Source of the DNA: UBA2779 sp965232615
GTDB taxonomy: Bacteria > Spirochaetota > Spirochaetia > DSM-2461
DNA length: 64,000 nt
Reading direction: 5' to 3'
Assembly (NCBI GenBank): GCA_965232615.1
Contig: OZ246985.1
Location: 1,426,001-1,490,000 of the forward strand
Below are positions 17,502 to 27,234 of the stretch, one piece after another. Both the position numbers and the translations under genes were made by a program. Below the pieces are notes generated by a model. It saw nothing but the letters and a program-made list of their open reading frames with translations, did no database searches and was not told the DNA's origin. How positions within the stretch are numbered: the first letter of the stretch is position 1; the number at the start of each line of letters is the position of its first letter.

Positions 17502-18935
17502 ATGGATATGCGTGATCCATTCCTGAATCTTTCTCCATTGGACCATCGGTACTGGCAGGCGAACAAGCTACTCTTTGAGGCTCTCTCAGAAACATTGAGC
17601 GAAAAAGCTGCTGTTCGCTATAATGTTCGATGTGAAGCAGCCTTGCTGAAGGCTCATATCCATTCTCATTTTGATGATGATCCAGACCTGCTGACCTCTA
17701 CCTCATCTCTGGAAGAGACCATCACTCCTGAAGAAGTGGGCAAAGAGGAAGAAATCACGCAGCATAATATCCGGGCACTGGTGAATGTTATACAGAGGCA
17801 TGTTCCGGAGAAACTGGCTCCCTGGGTGCATTTAGGAGCAACATCGGTGGATATCCTTGATACCTCAATGGCCATGCGGATACGGGATGCCATGATGGGT
17901 ACCGTATTGCCCCTGATTTTCAATCTGCTTGACAGCCTCATTGTGTTAAGCGCCCGGAATGCGGATATCCCTCAAGTTGGAAGAACTCATGGACAGTTGG
18001 CTGTCCCGATTACATTTGGATTTGCAATAGCTGAATATGTGTCTCGAATCGGGCAATCGATGGTAAGGCTCTGCAATCTCAGCCGCAGTCTTCGAGGTAA
18101 ACTTTCCGGCGCCGTGGGAGCATATAACGCAGCGAGTCTGATGACCAGCAATCCCCAGAAACTGGAAAAATCTTTCCTTGATGAACTTGGACTTAAGCCC
18201 GCTGATTACGCGAATCAAATTGTAGAACCTGAACACCTTCTGCGGCTGCTGCTTGAGTTGAATGTCTGCTTTGGTATCATGGCTAATCTCGCTGACGATC
18301 TCAGGCATCTCCAGCGCTCTGAAATTGCCGAAGTCCATGAAACCTTTGAATTCGGTCAGGTGGGCTCTTCCACCATGCCGCAGAAGCGAAATCCATGGAA
18401 CTGCGAGCATGTTAAAAGTCTCTGGAAAGCCTTCTCTCCAAGAATCATGAGCTTCTACATGGATCAGATCTCCGAGCATCAGCGAGATCTCTCCAACTCA
18501 GCCTCGGGCCGATTTATCACGGATTACATCGCTGGATTTTCTGCGGCGACCTCCAGGATGAAGCAGGTGATTGATGGATTGAAAATTTCCAGAGAAAGAA
18601 TGCAGACCAACCTTTCATCCCTTGGAGATTCTGTTCTGGCAGAACCAACTTACATCCTTCTGGCATTATCAGGGTATGCTGGTGCTCATGAAATCGTACG
18701 CAGGATAACTCTGGAGGCCGATTCCAGTGGCAGAACCATGAAAGATATCCTGAGCAAAGAATCAGCCATCTGGGAAGCTCTGGATATGAAACTCAGGGAA
18801 GTCCTTGGGATGGATGCCGAAGAGTTTTATTCGACACCGGCGACATATAACGGTATCGCTGAAGAAAAAACCCGGCAGATCACACATAAATACAGACAGA
18901 TATTAGAAGCAATCAAGAAGGATGTAGGAGAATAG
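17502..18935 (+). CDS. purB: Adenylosuccinate lyase
   Basis: This 477-residue member of the fumarase/aspartase superfamily cleaves adenylosuccinate (and SAICAR) to release fumarate. The superfamily signature GSSTMPQKRNPWNCE lies at about residues 288-302 with the mobile Ser loop. THGQ (about 161-164) and GATSVDILDT carry further active-site residues. ATG 17502 was preferred over a TTG two codons upstream, since neither has a clear Shine-Dalgarno. Length is closer to the eukaryote-like long form of the enzyme. guaB follows 2 bp downstream. Confidence 0.92.
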   Translation: MDMRDPFLNLSPLDHRYWQANKLLFEALSETLSEKAAVRYNVRCEAALLKAHIHSHFDDDPDLLTSTSSLEETITPEEVGKEEEITQHNIRALVNVIQRHVPEKLAPWVHLGATSVDILDTSMAMRIRDAMMGTVLPLIFNLLDSLIVLSARNADIPQVGRTHGQLAVPITFGFAIAEYVSRIGQSMVRLCNLSRSLRGKLSGAVGAYNAASLMTSNPQKLEKSFLDELGLKPADYANQIVEPEHLLRLLLELNVCFGIMANLADDLRHLQRSEIAEVHETFEFGQVGSSTMPQKRNPWNCEHVKSLWKAFSPRIMSFYMDQISEHQRDLSNSASGRFITDYIAGFSAATSRMKQVIDGLKISRERMQTNLSSLGDSVLAEPTYILLALSGYAGAHEIVRRITLEADSSGRTMKDILSKESAIWEALDMKLREVLGMDAEEFYSTPATYNGIAEEKTRQITHKYRQILEAIKKDVGE

Positions 18936-18937
18936 TT

Positions 18938-20377
18938 ATGGTGAAAATTCGAGACTCTCTGAGTTATGATGATGTTCTTTTAGAGCCGACATATTCCAAA
19001 ATACTGCCGGAGGATACCGATATCTCAACACAAATTTCTCCCCGGATAAAACTCAATGTCCCCATAATTTCAGCAGCCATGGATACTGTCACGGAAGCTC
19101 CGATGGCCATCGCTCTGGCCCTCAATGGCGGGACTGGAGTTATTCATCGCAATCTTTCAGTAGAGGCACAGGCTGATCAGGTGTTAAAAACAAAACGACA
19201 CCTCAACTGGATCATTGACAATCCCGTTACCATAGAAAAAGGCATTACACTGTCCGAAGTCAATAGGATCATGGTTGAAACAGGGGTTACCGGTTTGCCG
19301 GTTCTGGAGAATGACAGGCTAATCGGGATCATCACTAAACGGGATTTGAAGTTCAATGATCAGTCGGAAGCTCTTGTTGATGATGTCATGACTCGAAATC
19401 CTATAGTTGAAACGGGTGTTCCCAGCGAGGAAACGGCTCGAAAGAAATTCAATAAGCACAGGATTGAAAAGCTTCCCGTTGTTGATTCCAATGGCCGTTT
19501 AACAGGACTGATTACTGTCCGGGATATGGAAAAGCATCAGGCTTATCCCAACGCGGCACTCGATAAGTTCGGTAGACTTATTACCGGTGCTGCTGTTAGC
19601 CCGAATGACTGGAAAAAAAGGGTTCCAGCACTGGTTGCCAGTAAGGTTGATTTTGTTGTTCTTGATACAGCTCATGGGGCATCTATGGAGGTGTTGAAAG
19701 CTGTAACAGATATAAAAGGATCCTGGCCGGATTTACCTGTTATTGGCGGGAATATTGCCAATGGTGATGGCGCCAGACGATTAGTAGAAGCTGGAGCGGA
19801 CGTGGTGAAGGTTGGTGTGGGGCCGGGATCGATCTGTACTACCCGCGTCGTTGCCGGGATTGGAGTCCCTCAGTTCACAGCAGTGGTGGATGCTGTTGAG
19901 GTCTGTGACAAGTATGGTATCCCTGTCATAGCCGATGGCGGCATTAAGTATTCCGGCGACATTGTCAAGGCCATCGGTGCGGGTGCTGCAGCTGTAATGC
20001 TGGGCAACCTCTTTGCCGGGCTGAAGGAATCTCCCGGCAGGGAAATCATTTACGAGGGGAGATTCTTCAAGTCCTACAGAGGTATGGGCTCCATAGGAGC
20101 CATGCAGGCTGGAGATGGTGACCGATATCGTATGAGTGCTGGTGAGGAATATGTACCGGAGGGTATTGAAGGACGGGTTCCATACAAGGGGGAACTCGCT
20201 CCTTATCTGCACCAGTTGGTGACTGGTTTGAGAAAGGGAATGGGGTACACGGGATGTGTCTCCCTTTCGTCATTGCGGAAGTATCGTCGCTTTATCAGGA
20301 TAACAGCAATGGGACTCAGGGAGAGTCATGCCCATGATGTCAGTATTACTCAGGAAGCTCCGAATTATACCCGTTGA
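18938..20377 (+). CDS. guaB: IMP dehydrogenase
   Basis: The 479-residue enzyme oxidises IMP to XMP with NAD, the first committed step to GMP. The TIM barrel carries the catalytic cysteine in GVGPGSICTTR, the DGGIKYSGD phosphate loop and YRGMGSIGAM. Two CBS domains (about residues 95-205) are inserted, as in the full-length family. ATG 18938 has GTAGGAG just before the purB stop. It is the second gene of the purine cluster, so the AMP and GMP branches from IMP are encoded together. Confidence 0.96.
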   Translation: MVKIRDSLSYDDVLLEPTYSKILPEDTDISTQISPRIKLNVPIISAAMDTVTEAPMAIALALNGGTGVIHRNLSVEAQADQVLKTKRHLNWIIDNPVTIEKGITLSEVNRIMVETGVTGLPVLENDRLIGIITKRDLKFNDQSEALVDDVMTRNPIVETGVPSEETARKKFNKHRIEKLPVVDSNGRLTGLITVRDMEKHQAYPNAALDKFGRLITGAAVSPNDWKKRVPALVASKVDFVVLDTAHGASMEVLKAVTDIKGSWPDLPVIGGNIANGDGARRLVEAGADVVKVGVGPGSICTTRVVAGIGVPQFTAVVDAVEVCDKYGIPVIADGGIKYSGDIVKAIGAGAAAVMLGNLFAGLKESPGREIIYEGRFFKSYRGMGSIGAMQAGDGDRYRMSAGEEYVPEGIEGRVPYKGELAPYLHQLVTGLRKGMGYTGCVSLSSLRKYRRFIRITAMGLRESHAHDVSITQEAPNYTR

Positions 20378-20392
20378 AAAGGAGGAAAGTAC

Positions 20393-21622
20393 ATGAATCT
20401 CGTCGTTATTGGTGCCCAGTGGGGTGATGAGGGAAAAGGTAAAATGGTGGATTACCTTTCCGAGGATGCGGATATTGTTGTTCGTTTTTCGGGAGGAGCA
20501 AATGCAGGGCATACTATAAAAGTTGATAATAAAACCTTTGCCCTTCACCTCATTCCCTCAGGAATCATTTCCTCTGGTAAAACTGTTGTGCTGGGAAATG
20601 GAATGGTTATTGATCCCGTTTCCATGTTTGAAGAGCTTACTGATCTCTCGGCTCAGGGGATTACATGGAAGGGACGGATCGTTGTTTCAGACCGGGCTCA
20701 TCTTGTTCTGCCGAATTACAAAAGTGAAGATAAGAGTATCGATGAAAAACGGCCCAGACCCATAGGAACGACAGGCCGGGGTATCGGTGTAGCCTATGGG
20801 AAAAAAGCTTCCCGGGATGGACTTCGTGTAACTGATCTCTGGGATCCTGTGATCTGGGAGTCCCTTGGTGGATCGGACAGGGACTGGCTTGAACCCTACA
20901 AGAAAAAACTGGAGTCCCTGAAGGTTAATCTGGCCGACTATATGATGTCTGTTGATGGGAAAAAGATCCTTTTTGAAGGGGCCCAGGGAACTTTGCTGGA
21001 TCTGGATCATGGAACCTATCCCTATGTGTCCTCGGCGACATCCACCAGTGGAGGAGCCGCTATCGGAGCGTCATTGGGTCCCCGGCGTATAAATCAATGC
21101 CTGGGCGTATTAAAAGCCTACCAGACAAGAGTGGGGAATGGTCCCTTTCCAACAGAAATGTTGAGCGGTGAAGATCTGAAACTCGGCAACAAACTGAGAG
21201 TACTGGGCCATGAATACGGCGTTACCACAGGCCGGCCAAGAAGAATTGGATATCTTGATCTTGTAGCACTCCGCTATTCTGGCTGGGTGAACAGTCTGGA
21301 TGGTTTACTTCTCTCCCACCTGAATCTCTTTGATGGATTTAAGTCTGTCAGTCTGTGTACGGCCTATGAACTGGACGGGAAAAAAATTGAATACTTCCCA
21401 TCCAATGCGTCAGAACTTGAAAGGGTAAAACCGGTACTTAAAACCTTCCCGGGCTGGGTTGGTTCTGTTACAGCAGCCCGCTGCTGGGATGACATGCCTG
21501 ATGGAGCCCGCCATATTGTCGATTTTCTGGAACAATACACCGGTATCCCCGTGACTGGTTTCTCCGTGGGTCGGTTGAGAGAAGAAACCTTCATGAGGAA
21601 GGACGTGTGGACAGCATCCTGA
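20393..21622 (+). CDS. purA: Adenylosuccinate synthetase
   Basis: The 409-residue enzyme joins IMP and aspartate using GTP. It has the GTP-binding QWGDEGKGK near residue 9 with the catalytic Asp, NAGHT with the catalytic His (about 37-41), GTTGRGIGVAY, and the C-terminal TGRPRRIGYLD. AAAGGAGG precedes ATG 20393. Its last 16 bp overlap guaA. It lies between the guaB and guaA steps, so both IMP branches are co-regulated by one transcript. Confidence 0.96.
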   Translation: MNLVVIGAQWGDEGKGKMVDYLSEDADIVVRFSGGANAGHTIKVDNKTFALHLIPSGIISSGKTVVLGNGMVIDPVSMFEELTDLSAQGITWKGRIVVSDRAHLVLPNYKSEDKSIDEKRPRPIGTTGRGIGVAYGKKASRDGLRVTDLWDPVIWESLGGSDRDWLEPYKKKLESLKVNLADYMMSVDGKKILFEGAQGTLLDLDHGTYPYVSSATSTSGGAAIGASLGPRRINQCLGVLKAYQTRVGNGPFPTEMLSGEDLKLGNKLRVLGHEYGVTTGRPRRIGYLDLVALRYSGWVNSLDGLLLSHLNLFDGFKSVSLCTAYELDGKKIEYFPSNASELERVKPVLKTFPGWVGSVTAARCWDDMPDGARHIVDFLEQYTGIPVTGFSVGRLREETFMRKDVWTAS

Positions 21623-23157
21623 TCCTGGATTTCGGAGGTCAGACAACACAGCTTATTGGCCGCCGTATTCGGGAAATCGGGATCTACTCGGAAATTGCTC
21701 CGGGCAGCAGTCAACTCTCTGACGTCGTACACAGGGATATCAAAGGCATCATTCTTTCAGGCTCGCCCCGTTCATCCTGTGAGGAAGACTCACTTAAACC
21801 AGATAAGGCTGTTTTTGACTGCGACCTGCCAGTTCTTGGTATTTGTTACGGCTTCCACCAGATGACTCTCATGGCAGGGGGCAAGGTGATGACCCTGCCA
21901 CACCGGGAATATGGTAGGGCCAGTGTAACGCATGATGAAGCTAATCCCCTTTTCGCAGGTGTGCCCGGGAGTTTTCAGTCCTGGATGAGCCATGGCGACA
22001 GTGTTACCTGCCCGGGCAGTGGATACAGATCCATCGCTGAAAGTGAGAACAATGTTGTGGCTGCTGCGGGTCATGTGGAAAAGGCACTTTGGGGCGTTCA
22101 ATTCCATCCTGAGGCCAGTCACTGTGAATATGGAAAACGAATACTGGAAAACTTTGCTGTGGGTATATGCGGTGGGAAGAAAGAATGGTCACTTGAAAAC
22201 TACCTTGAAACAAGAATTGAAGAAATTCGTCATAAAACGGCAAACAGGGATGTTCTTTTACTGATCTCAGGGGGTGTCGATTCAACCGTAGCGGCTTCAC
22301 TGCTTCTGAAAGCTCTGCCGCTGGAAAAAGTGTGGTTGATGTACATTGATACCGGAATGATGAGGAAGGGGGAATCTGATCAGGTGGCCGCTACTCTTAG
22401 AGAATCCGGGGCCGAAAACATCCTTCTCATTGATGCCCGGGATCGTTTCCTGAAGCCGCTGACCGGGATCGTGGATCCCGAGAAGAAGCGGAAAATCATC
22501 GGAGACACCTTCATTCAGGTTCAGCAGGAAGAAATATCGAGGCATTTGTCGAGTGACTATCTTCTCGCCCAGGGAACTTTGTACACCGATCTCATTGAGT
22601 CAGGTCAGGGTGTGGGTAACACAGCCCAGGTTATCAAAAGCCATCACAATGTTGGAACCCCTCAGGTGCAGGCAAAGCGAGCATCTGGTGAATTGCTGGA
22701 ACCACTGAATCAGCTCTACAAGGATGAAGTACAGAATCTGGGAGAAATCCTGGGAGTTCCCCGGGATATTGTGTATAGACACCCCTTCCCTGGTCCCGGT
22801 TTGGCAATACGAATAATTTCAGATGTTACCGAAGAGAAGCTGGAAATCCTTAAGGAAGCCGATGATATTTATATTAGCGAACTAAAAACCCGGGGCCTGT
22901 ATGAACAGATCTGGCAGGCTTTCTCGGTATTACTACCGGTCCGTTCTGTTGGTGTAACCGGTGATGCCCGGGATTATGGCTATGTTCTGGCCCTCCGAGC
23001 CGTAGTAAGCCAGGATGGAATGACGGCCGATGTCTATGATTTCCCCACACGAGATCTTCTGGAGATCTCAGCAGGGATTACCAATAAGATAAAGAGCATA
23101 GGTCGCGTGGTCTATGATGTATCTTCCAAGCCTCCAGCCACTATTGAGTGGGAATAA
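21607..23157 (+). CDS. guaA: GMP synthase (glutamine-hydrolysing)
   Basis: The 516-residue enzyme aminates XMP to GMP. The N-terminal class I glutamine amidotransferase has the nucleophile Cys in LGICYG (about residue 80) and the catalytic His/Glu in FHPE. The ATP-pyrophosphatase P-loop is SGGVDSTV near 222-229, followed by the dimerisation domain ending KPPATIEWE. The GTG start at 21607 has AGGAAGGA before it and overlaps purA by 16 bp, indicating coupled translation. Confidence 0.96.
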   Translation: MDSILILDFGGQTTQLIGRRIREIGIYSEIAPGSSQLSDVVHRDIKGIILSGSPRSSCEEDSLKPDKAVFDCDLPVLGICYGFHQMTLMAGGKVMTLPHREYGRASVTHDEANPLFAGVPGSFQSWMSHGDSVTCPGSGYRSIAESENNVVAAAGHVEKALWGVQFHPEASHCEYGKRILENFAVGICGGKKEWSLENYLETRIEEIRHKTANRDVLLLISGGVDSTVAASLLLKALPLEKVWLMYIDTGMMRKGESDQVAATLRESGAENILLIDARDRFLKPLTGIVDPEKKRKIIGDTFIQVQQEEISRHLSSDYLLAQGTLYTDLIESGQGVGNTAQVIKSHHNVGTPQVQAKRASGELLEPLNQLYKDEVQNLGEILGVPRDIVYRHPFPGPGLAIRIISDVTEEKLEILKEADDIYISELKTRGLYEQIWQAFSVLLPVRSVGVTGDARDYGYVLALRAVVSQDGMTADVYDFPTRDLLEISAGITNKIKSIGRVVYDVSSKPPATIEWE

Positions 23158-23242
23158 GTTTGTGTCTGGATAACATACTGAGCCATGACATTAATTTCCT
23201 GATACCCTACAATACTGACAATAGTAACGATAGGAGGAATAC

Positions 23243-23977
23243 ATGAGTGTACACATAGGAGCACCGGAGGATGCCATTGCCGAGAGGGTATTGCTACCCG
23301 GCGACCCCATGAGGGCAAAATTCATTGCTGAAAACTATCTGGAAAACCCCCAGAGATACAATGAAGTCCGGGGCATGTACGGATACACAGGCCAATACAG
23401 GGGATGTCGCGTCTCTGTACAGGGAACAGGCATGGGCATGCCCTCTCACATGATTTACGTCCATGAGCTCATCAATTTTTACGGGGTTAAAAGTTTGATT
23501 CGTGTGGGATCCTGTGGGGCCCTCCAGGAATCCATTAAAATACGGGATATCGTGATGGCCCTGAGTGCATCCACCAATTCTGCCATGCTGACAGAACGAT
23601 TCAATGGAATGACTTTTGCTCCTGCCGCTCATTGGACTCTCGCCGCCCAAACAGCTCATACGGCCCATAAACTCGGGATTGATCTCAAGGTGGGAAATGT
23701 CTTTTCTTCCGATACATTTTACAATGAAGATCCTGAGGCGTGGAAACTCTGGGCACGATATGGAGTTCTGGCTGTGGAAATGGAGGCGGCTGCACTCTAT
23801 ACGGCTGCCGCACGATACGGCGTGAAAGCCCTCTGTCTTCTCACCGTCAGCGACAGTCTCGTATCCCGGGAGGAGACTTCATCAGAGGAAAGGGAAAAAA
23901 CTTTCACCCAGATGATGGAACTTGCCCTGGATACCATTATTGAGGTGGATACCCGGCCTTCTCTTCAATCTTCATAA
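23243..23977 (+). CDS. deoD: Purine nucleoside phosphorylase, DeoD type
   Basis: The 244-residue hexameric-type enzyme splits purine (deoxy)ribonucleosides with phosphate. Visible motifs are LLPGDPMRA with the phosphate-binding Arg, RVGSCGAL, VEMEAAALY with the substrate-binding Glu, and TVSDSL with the catalytic Asp. A strong AGGAGG precedes ATG 23243. It follows guaA by 85 bp and may have its own promoter. The 3' end overlaps the convergent rpiB by 41 bp. The product ribose 1-phosphate fits the adjacent ribose-phosphate isomerase. Confidence 0.95.
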   Translation: MSVHIGAPEDAIAERVLLPGDPMRAKFIAENYLENPQRYNEVRGMYGYTGQYRGCRVSVQGTGMGMPSHMIYVHELINFYGVKSLIRVGSCGALQESIKIRDIVMALSASTNSAMLTERFNGMTFAPAAHWTLAAQTAHTAHKLGIDLKVGNVFSSDTFYNEDPEAWKLWARYGVLAVEMEAAALYTAAARYGVKALCLLTVSDSLVSREETSSEEREKTFTQMMELALDTIIEVDTRPSLQSS

Positions 23978-24398
23978 TTTCTGTAACTCGGTGAGCATGC
24001 CTTGAGTCTTCCTCGTGCTCAGCATTGAGAAAGGCCTGGAGCATGTCTGTGACAGAATCCTGGTAGTTTATGCGGGATCCAAAGGCGATAAATTGACAGT
24101 TATTATGTTCCTTCGCCATAGCAGAGGCAAAGACATTCTGGGGAAGGGCACAGCGGATGCCCCTGACTTTGTTGGCGGCAATGGAAATACCTATCCCAGT
24201 TCCACAACACACGATGCCGTAATCAAAGCCGCCCTTCATGAAAAGTCGGGCAGCTTCTTCCCCTTTGCCAGGGTAGTCAGCTTTTTTACCAGATTCCACG
24301 CCAATATCCACAACTTCATGCCCCTGCTGAGCAAGCCAGGTTTTGAGTTCCTGCTTAAGTTCTACAGCCGCATGGTCGTTTGCAATGATAAATTTCAT
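23937..24398 (-). CDS. rpiB: Ribose-5-phosphate isomerase B
   Basis: The 153-residue RpiB/LacAB-family isomerase interconverts ribose 5-phosphate and ribulose 5-phosphate. The N-terminal IANDHAA with the phosphate-contacting Asp-His, the active-site cysteine in CCGTGIGISIAANK, and RGIRCAL are typical. The start at 24398 is the only sensible ATG. The gene converges on deoD, with 41 bp of shared sequence, and the two stop codons fall inside each other's coding region. Confidence 0.93.
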   Translation of the reverse strand: MKFIIANDHAAVELKQELKTWLAQQGHEVVDIGVESGKKADYPGKGEEAARLFMKGGFDYGIVCCGTGIGISIAANKVRGIRCALPQNVFASAMAKEHNNCQFIAFGSRINYQDSVTDMLQAFLNAEHEEDSRHAHRVTEIMKIEEKAGYPPQ

Positions 24399-24410
24399 AG
24401 GCCGATCCAG

Positions 24411-25202
24411 TCAGTTGAGAAGTGTCTCATCATTGGCAAGATTCTCACCACGGATATCATGGAAACGCTGTACCAGATCATCCACTGTGAGGCCTGCCTT
24501 GTTTTCATCTTCAGCACTGAAAATAATTTCTCCGCCGTCCATCATGATTAACCGGTTTCCGAGGGAAAGAGCCAGTTGCATGTTATGGGTTACCATCATC
24601 ACGGTCAGATTGTAATCCGCATAGAATCGTCTGGTCAATTCCAACACTCTGGCGGCATTTCTGGGATCCAGTGCGGCCGTATGCTCATCAAGCAGAATGA
24701 GTTCCGGTGAGGAGAGGACCATCATGAACATGGTTAGAGCCTGACGCTGACCTCCGGAGAGCTGGCCCACATTGTCTTCCATTCTATTCTCAAGATCCAT
24801 TTTCAACTGGGCCAGCATGTCCCGGAGTTCCATTTTTTTCTTCCTATTAAGACTTATTCTTAATCTCTTCATTCCTTTGTAACCGGCAATGGTGAGATTG
24901 TCCTGGACACTCATGTTCCCGGCTGTTCCCATGAAGGGATCCTGAAAAACCCGGCCAATGAAACTGGCCCTTCTGTACTCCGGCCAGCGGTTAATAATGG
25001 TCTTATTGCGTCTGATTACACCATAGGCAGGAGGATAGAGGCCGGAAATGGCATTGAACAGACTGCTTTTTCCTGCCCCATTGGATCCAATAATGGTGAG
25101 AAAATCCCCTTCGGTCATTTTTAGATCAATGGATTTCAATGCCTGAATTCTATTGGGAGTGCCTTCTCCGAAAACAAGGGAAACTTCTTCCAGGCTAATC
25201 AT
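24411..25202 (-). CDS. ABC transporter ATP-binding protein
   Basis: The 263-residue ATPase has Walker A GSNGAGKSS, signature LSGGQRQALTMF, Walker B LILLDEH and the switch His (MVTHN). Its partner permease is of the branched-chain/TrpY-like type and the binding protein is an ABC_sub_bind (PF04392)-like protein. The system resembles the tryptophan/tyrosine-type importers annotated as TrpXYZ or CPR-type. The substrate is not determined. Its start overlaps the permease stop by 8 bp, so translation is coupled. Confidence 0.85.
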   Translation of the reverse strand: MISLEEVSLVFGEGTPNRIQALKSIDLKMTEGDFLTIIGSNGAGKSSLFNAISGLYPPAYGVIRRNKTIINRWPEYRRASFIGRVFQDPFMGTAGNMSVQDNLTIAGYKGMKRLRISLNRKKKMELRDMLAQLKMDLENRMEDNVGQLSGGQRQALTMFMMVLSSPELILLDEHTAALDPRNAARVLELTRRFYADYNLTVMMVTHNMQLALSLGNRLIMMDGGEIIFSAEDENKAGLTVDDLVQRFHDIRGENLANDETLLN

Positions 25203-26097
25203 TGTTTTTCTTCTTCCTGAAACCGTTCATCATGTTGGTTCTGGTTAAAACCAGCGACAGAATTATCAGTAGTCCTGTAATGAGTTTAAGGTCATTTGGA
25301 GTCAGACGTACCAGATATCCATAGTAGCGTCCTCCATACATGATGCCCTTGTACATTACGGCTCCGGCAATAACACGTATCAGCAGCCAGTGGATTCTGG
25401 AACTCCTTATCAGAAATTCACCAATCATCACCATGGCCAGTCCACTGACAACCATACCAACACCCAGGGATGCATCGGCAAACCCCTGGTATTGAGCCAC
25501 CAGAGCACCTGATAAGGCAACCATGCTGTTGCCCAGACCCACCCCTATAATCTTCAATATCCTTGGGTTGGAGCCAAGGGAAATCACCATCTGTTCGTTG
25601 CCGCCCATGGCTCCGAGGGTGAGTCCAAGATCCGTGTGGAAGAAAATATGAAGAGCCAGGATAACCAGGGCGGCGATAAGACCGAAGAGAAGTAACTGGG
25701 CCATCCCCGATGACATGGAATTTTCAGTCAGATCCACAATTTGCCTGATGAGATGACGTTGTTTGAGCAGGGAAACATTGGCCTTGTTTCCCAGAACTCT
25801 GATATTGATGGAATACAGCATGGTCATTGTCAGTATACCTGCCAGGAGGGAAGGAACCTTCAATTCATTATGAATGAGGGCGGTAATGGTGCCAGCCGCT
25901 GCTCCGGCCAGTACAGAGGTAAGTATTCCCACCCATACGGGAATTCCTGTCACCAGGGAAGCGGCCATCACAGCGGCACCCAGGGGAAATGATCCATCCA
26001 CAGTGAGATCGGGAAAATCCAGTACGCGAAAAGTTATAAATACGCCAAGGGCCATGATGCCGTACACCAGACCCTCAACGAAAATCCCTTCCAACAC
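25195..26097 (-). CDS. ABC transporter permease
   Basis: This 300-residue protein of about eight to nine hydrophobic helices belongs to the branched-chain amino acid/ribose-type permease group. The region GITTLTSVLAGAAAGTITAL-like, then LAGILTMTMLYSINIRV and SGLAMVMIGEF, resembles the permease partner of ABC_sub_bind proteins. It starts right at the stop of the substrate-binding protein gene (ATG 26097, shared base with its TAA). It would form a homodimeric pore for the imported ligand, probably an amino acid or related compound. Confidence 0.85.
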   Translation of the reverse strand: MLEGIFVEGLVYGIMALGVFITFRVLDFPDLTVDGSFPLGAAVMAASLVTGIPVWVGILTSVLAGAAAGTITALIHNELKVPSLLAGILTMTMLYSINIRVLGNKANVSLLKQRHLIRQIVDLTENSMSSGMAQLLLFGLIAALVILALHIFFHTDLGLTLGAMGGNEQMVISLGSNPRILKIIGVGLGNSMVALSGALVAQYQGFADASLGVGMVVSGLAMVMIGEFLIRSSRIHWLLIRVIAGAVMYKGIMYGGRYYGYLVRLTPNDLKLITGLLIILSLVLTRTNMMNGFRKKKNND

Positions 26098-27083
26098 TAA
26101 CGAATAACCGTTGCCGCCTTGGAAATCAAATCCTCTGGAACTTCAATGCCCAGTTTATCGGCAATCTGCAGGTTGATAAATAATTCTATGTCATCAACAG
26201 AGGTCATAAATCTTGTTGGTATTGAAGCTGGATCAGCACCTTCAAGAATTTCTATAATCAACTGACCCGTTGCCTTTCCCATCTTGTAGTAATCGAATCC
26301 CCAGGCCAGAAACACCCCATTTTCATCGGCACTGCTGGGATCGGCACTGAGGACCGGGATGTCATTCTGGTCTGCCACACTGGAAAGAGCCGTAAGAGCT
26401 GATACAACCGTATTGTCTGTACTGACATAGAAGGCATCAATGCGGGAAACGATGGATTGGGCGGCCTGCTTGACTTCCGCCGAACTTGTAATAGTTGTTG
26501 GTACGAATTCAATTCCAAGTTCAGCACACGCTTCACTGGTAAGCTCTGCCAGCCTGACTGCGTTGGCTTCTCCTGATGAATACACATGTCCCAATGCCTT
26601 AATTTCCATCATACTGGCCAGAAGCTTGATCTGATCTTTTACAGGAGTCATATCCGATATTCCGGTGATGTTTCCTTCACTCTTTTCCAGAGATGGGACT
26701 AAACCGGCATCCACCGGATCAGTGACAGCACAGAATACGACTGGAACCTCATCGATAACATTGGCCAGAGATACAGCTGTTGGTGTCGCAATACCAACGG
26801 CCAGATCAACTTTGTCGGTTTTGAATTTCTGGGCAATGGTTGAGGCTGTTGCCATATCGCCGTTTGCATTCTGGTTGTCAAATTCCACTGTGGGGTAGGA
26901 CTCACCTACAACTTCCATCAAGCCATTCTCCAACGAATCCAGGGCCGGATGAGCTACAATCTTGGTAATTCCAATACGTAGAGGTTTTTCCATCTCTGCT
27001 TCCTCTTGAGTTCCTTTCGCGAAGGTGTGCAGAGGGAACAACAGGATGAAGCAGGATGTGAGTATGATAATTGCCTTTCTCAT
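26097..27083 (-). CDS. ABC transporter substrate-binding protein (ABC_sub_bind type)
   Basis: The 328-residue exported protein has a signal segment (MRKAIIILTSCFILLFPLHTFA) and then KGTQEEAEM. The two-lobed body carries IGITKIVAHPALDSL and QNANGD, then VGIATPTAVSL, VVFCAVTDP and VLSADPSSA, which fit the PF04392 family. Family members bind aromatic amino acids or other small ligands. The ligand here is unknown. It is the first gene of a three-gene operon. RBS AAAGGAGAAAAG lies just before ATG 27083. Confidence 0.83.
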   Translation of the reverse strand: MRKAIIILTSCFILLFPLHTFAKGTQEEAEMEKPLRIGITKIVAHPALDSLENGLMEVVGESYPTVEFDNQNANGDMATASTIAQKFKTDKVDLAVGIATPTAVSLANVIDEVPVVFCAVTDPVDAGLVPSLEKSEGNITGISDMTPVKDQIKLLASMMEIKALGHVYSSGEANAVRLAELTSEACAELGIEFVPTTITSSAEVKQAAQSIVSRIDAFYVSTDNTVVSALTALSSVADQNDIPVLSADPSSADENGVFLAWGFDYYKMGKATGQLIIEILEGADPASIPTRFMTSVDDIELFINLQIADKLGIEVPEDLISKAATVIR

Positions 27084-27148
27084 TTCTTTTCTCCTTTTTG
27101 TTAAAAAACATTCTTAACATGAAAATGAACTTTGAGTCAATTACAGAA

Positions 27149-27177
27149 TTGTTATTAATCTATCTGAATGGTGTCAA
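27149..27177 (-). promoter_or_regulatory. Promoter of the ABC importer operon
   Basis: Reading leftward, TTGACA (27172-27177) and TAACAA (27149-27154) are separated by exactly 17 bp. The start of transcription would lie near 27142, giving a leader of about 60 nt before the substrate-binding protein gene. No T-box or other riboswitch fold is evident in that leader. Confidence 0.6.
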
Positions 27178-27234
27178 CAATCCTGAAATGGAGTATGGTA
27201 ATCACAGAAAAATCTAAATATTTAGGAGAAAACC

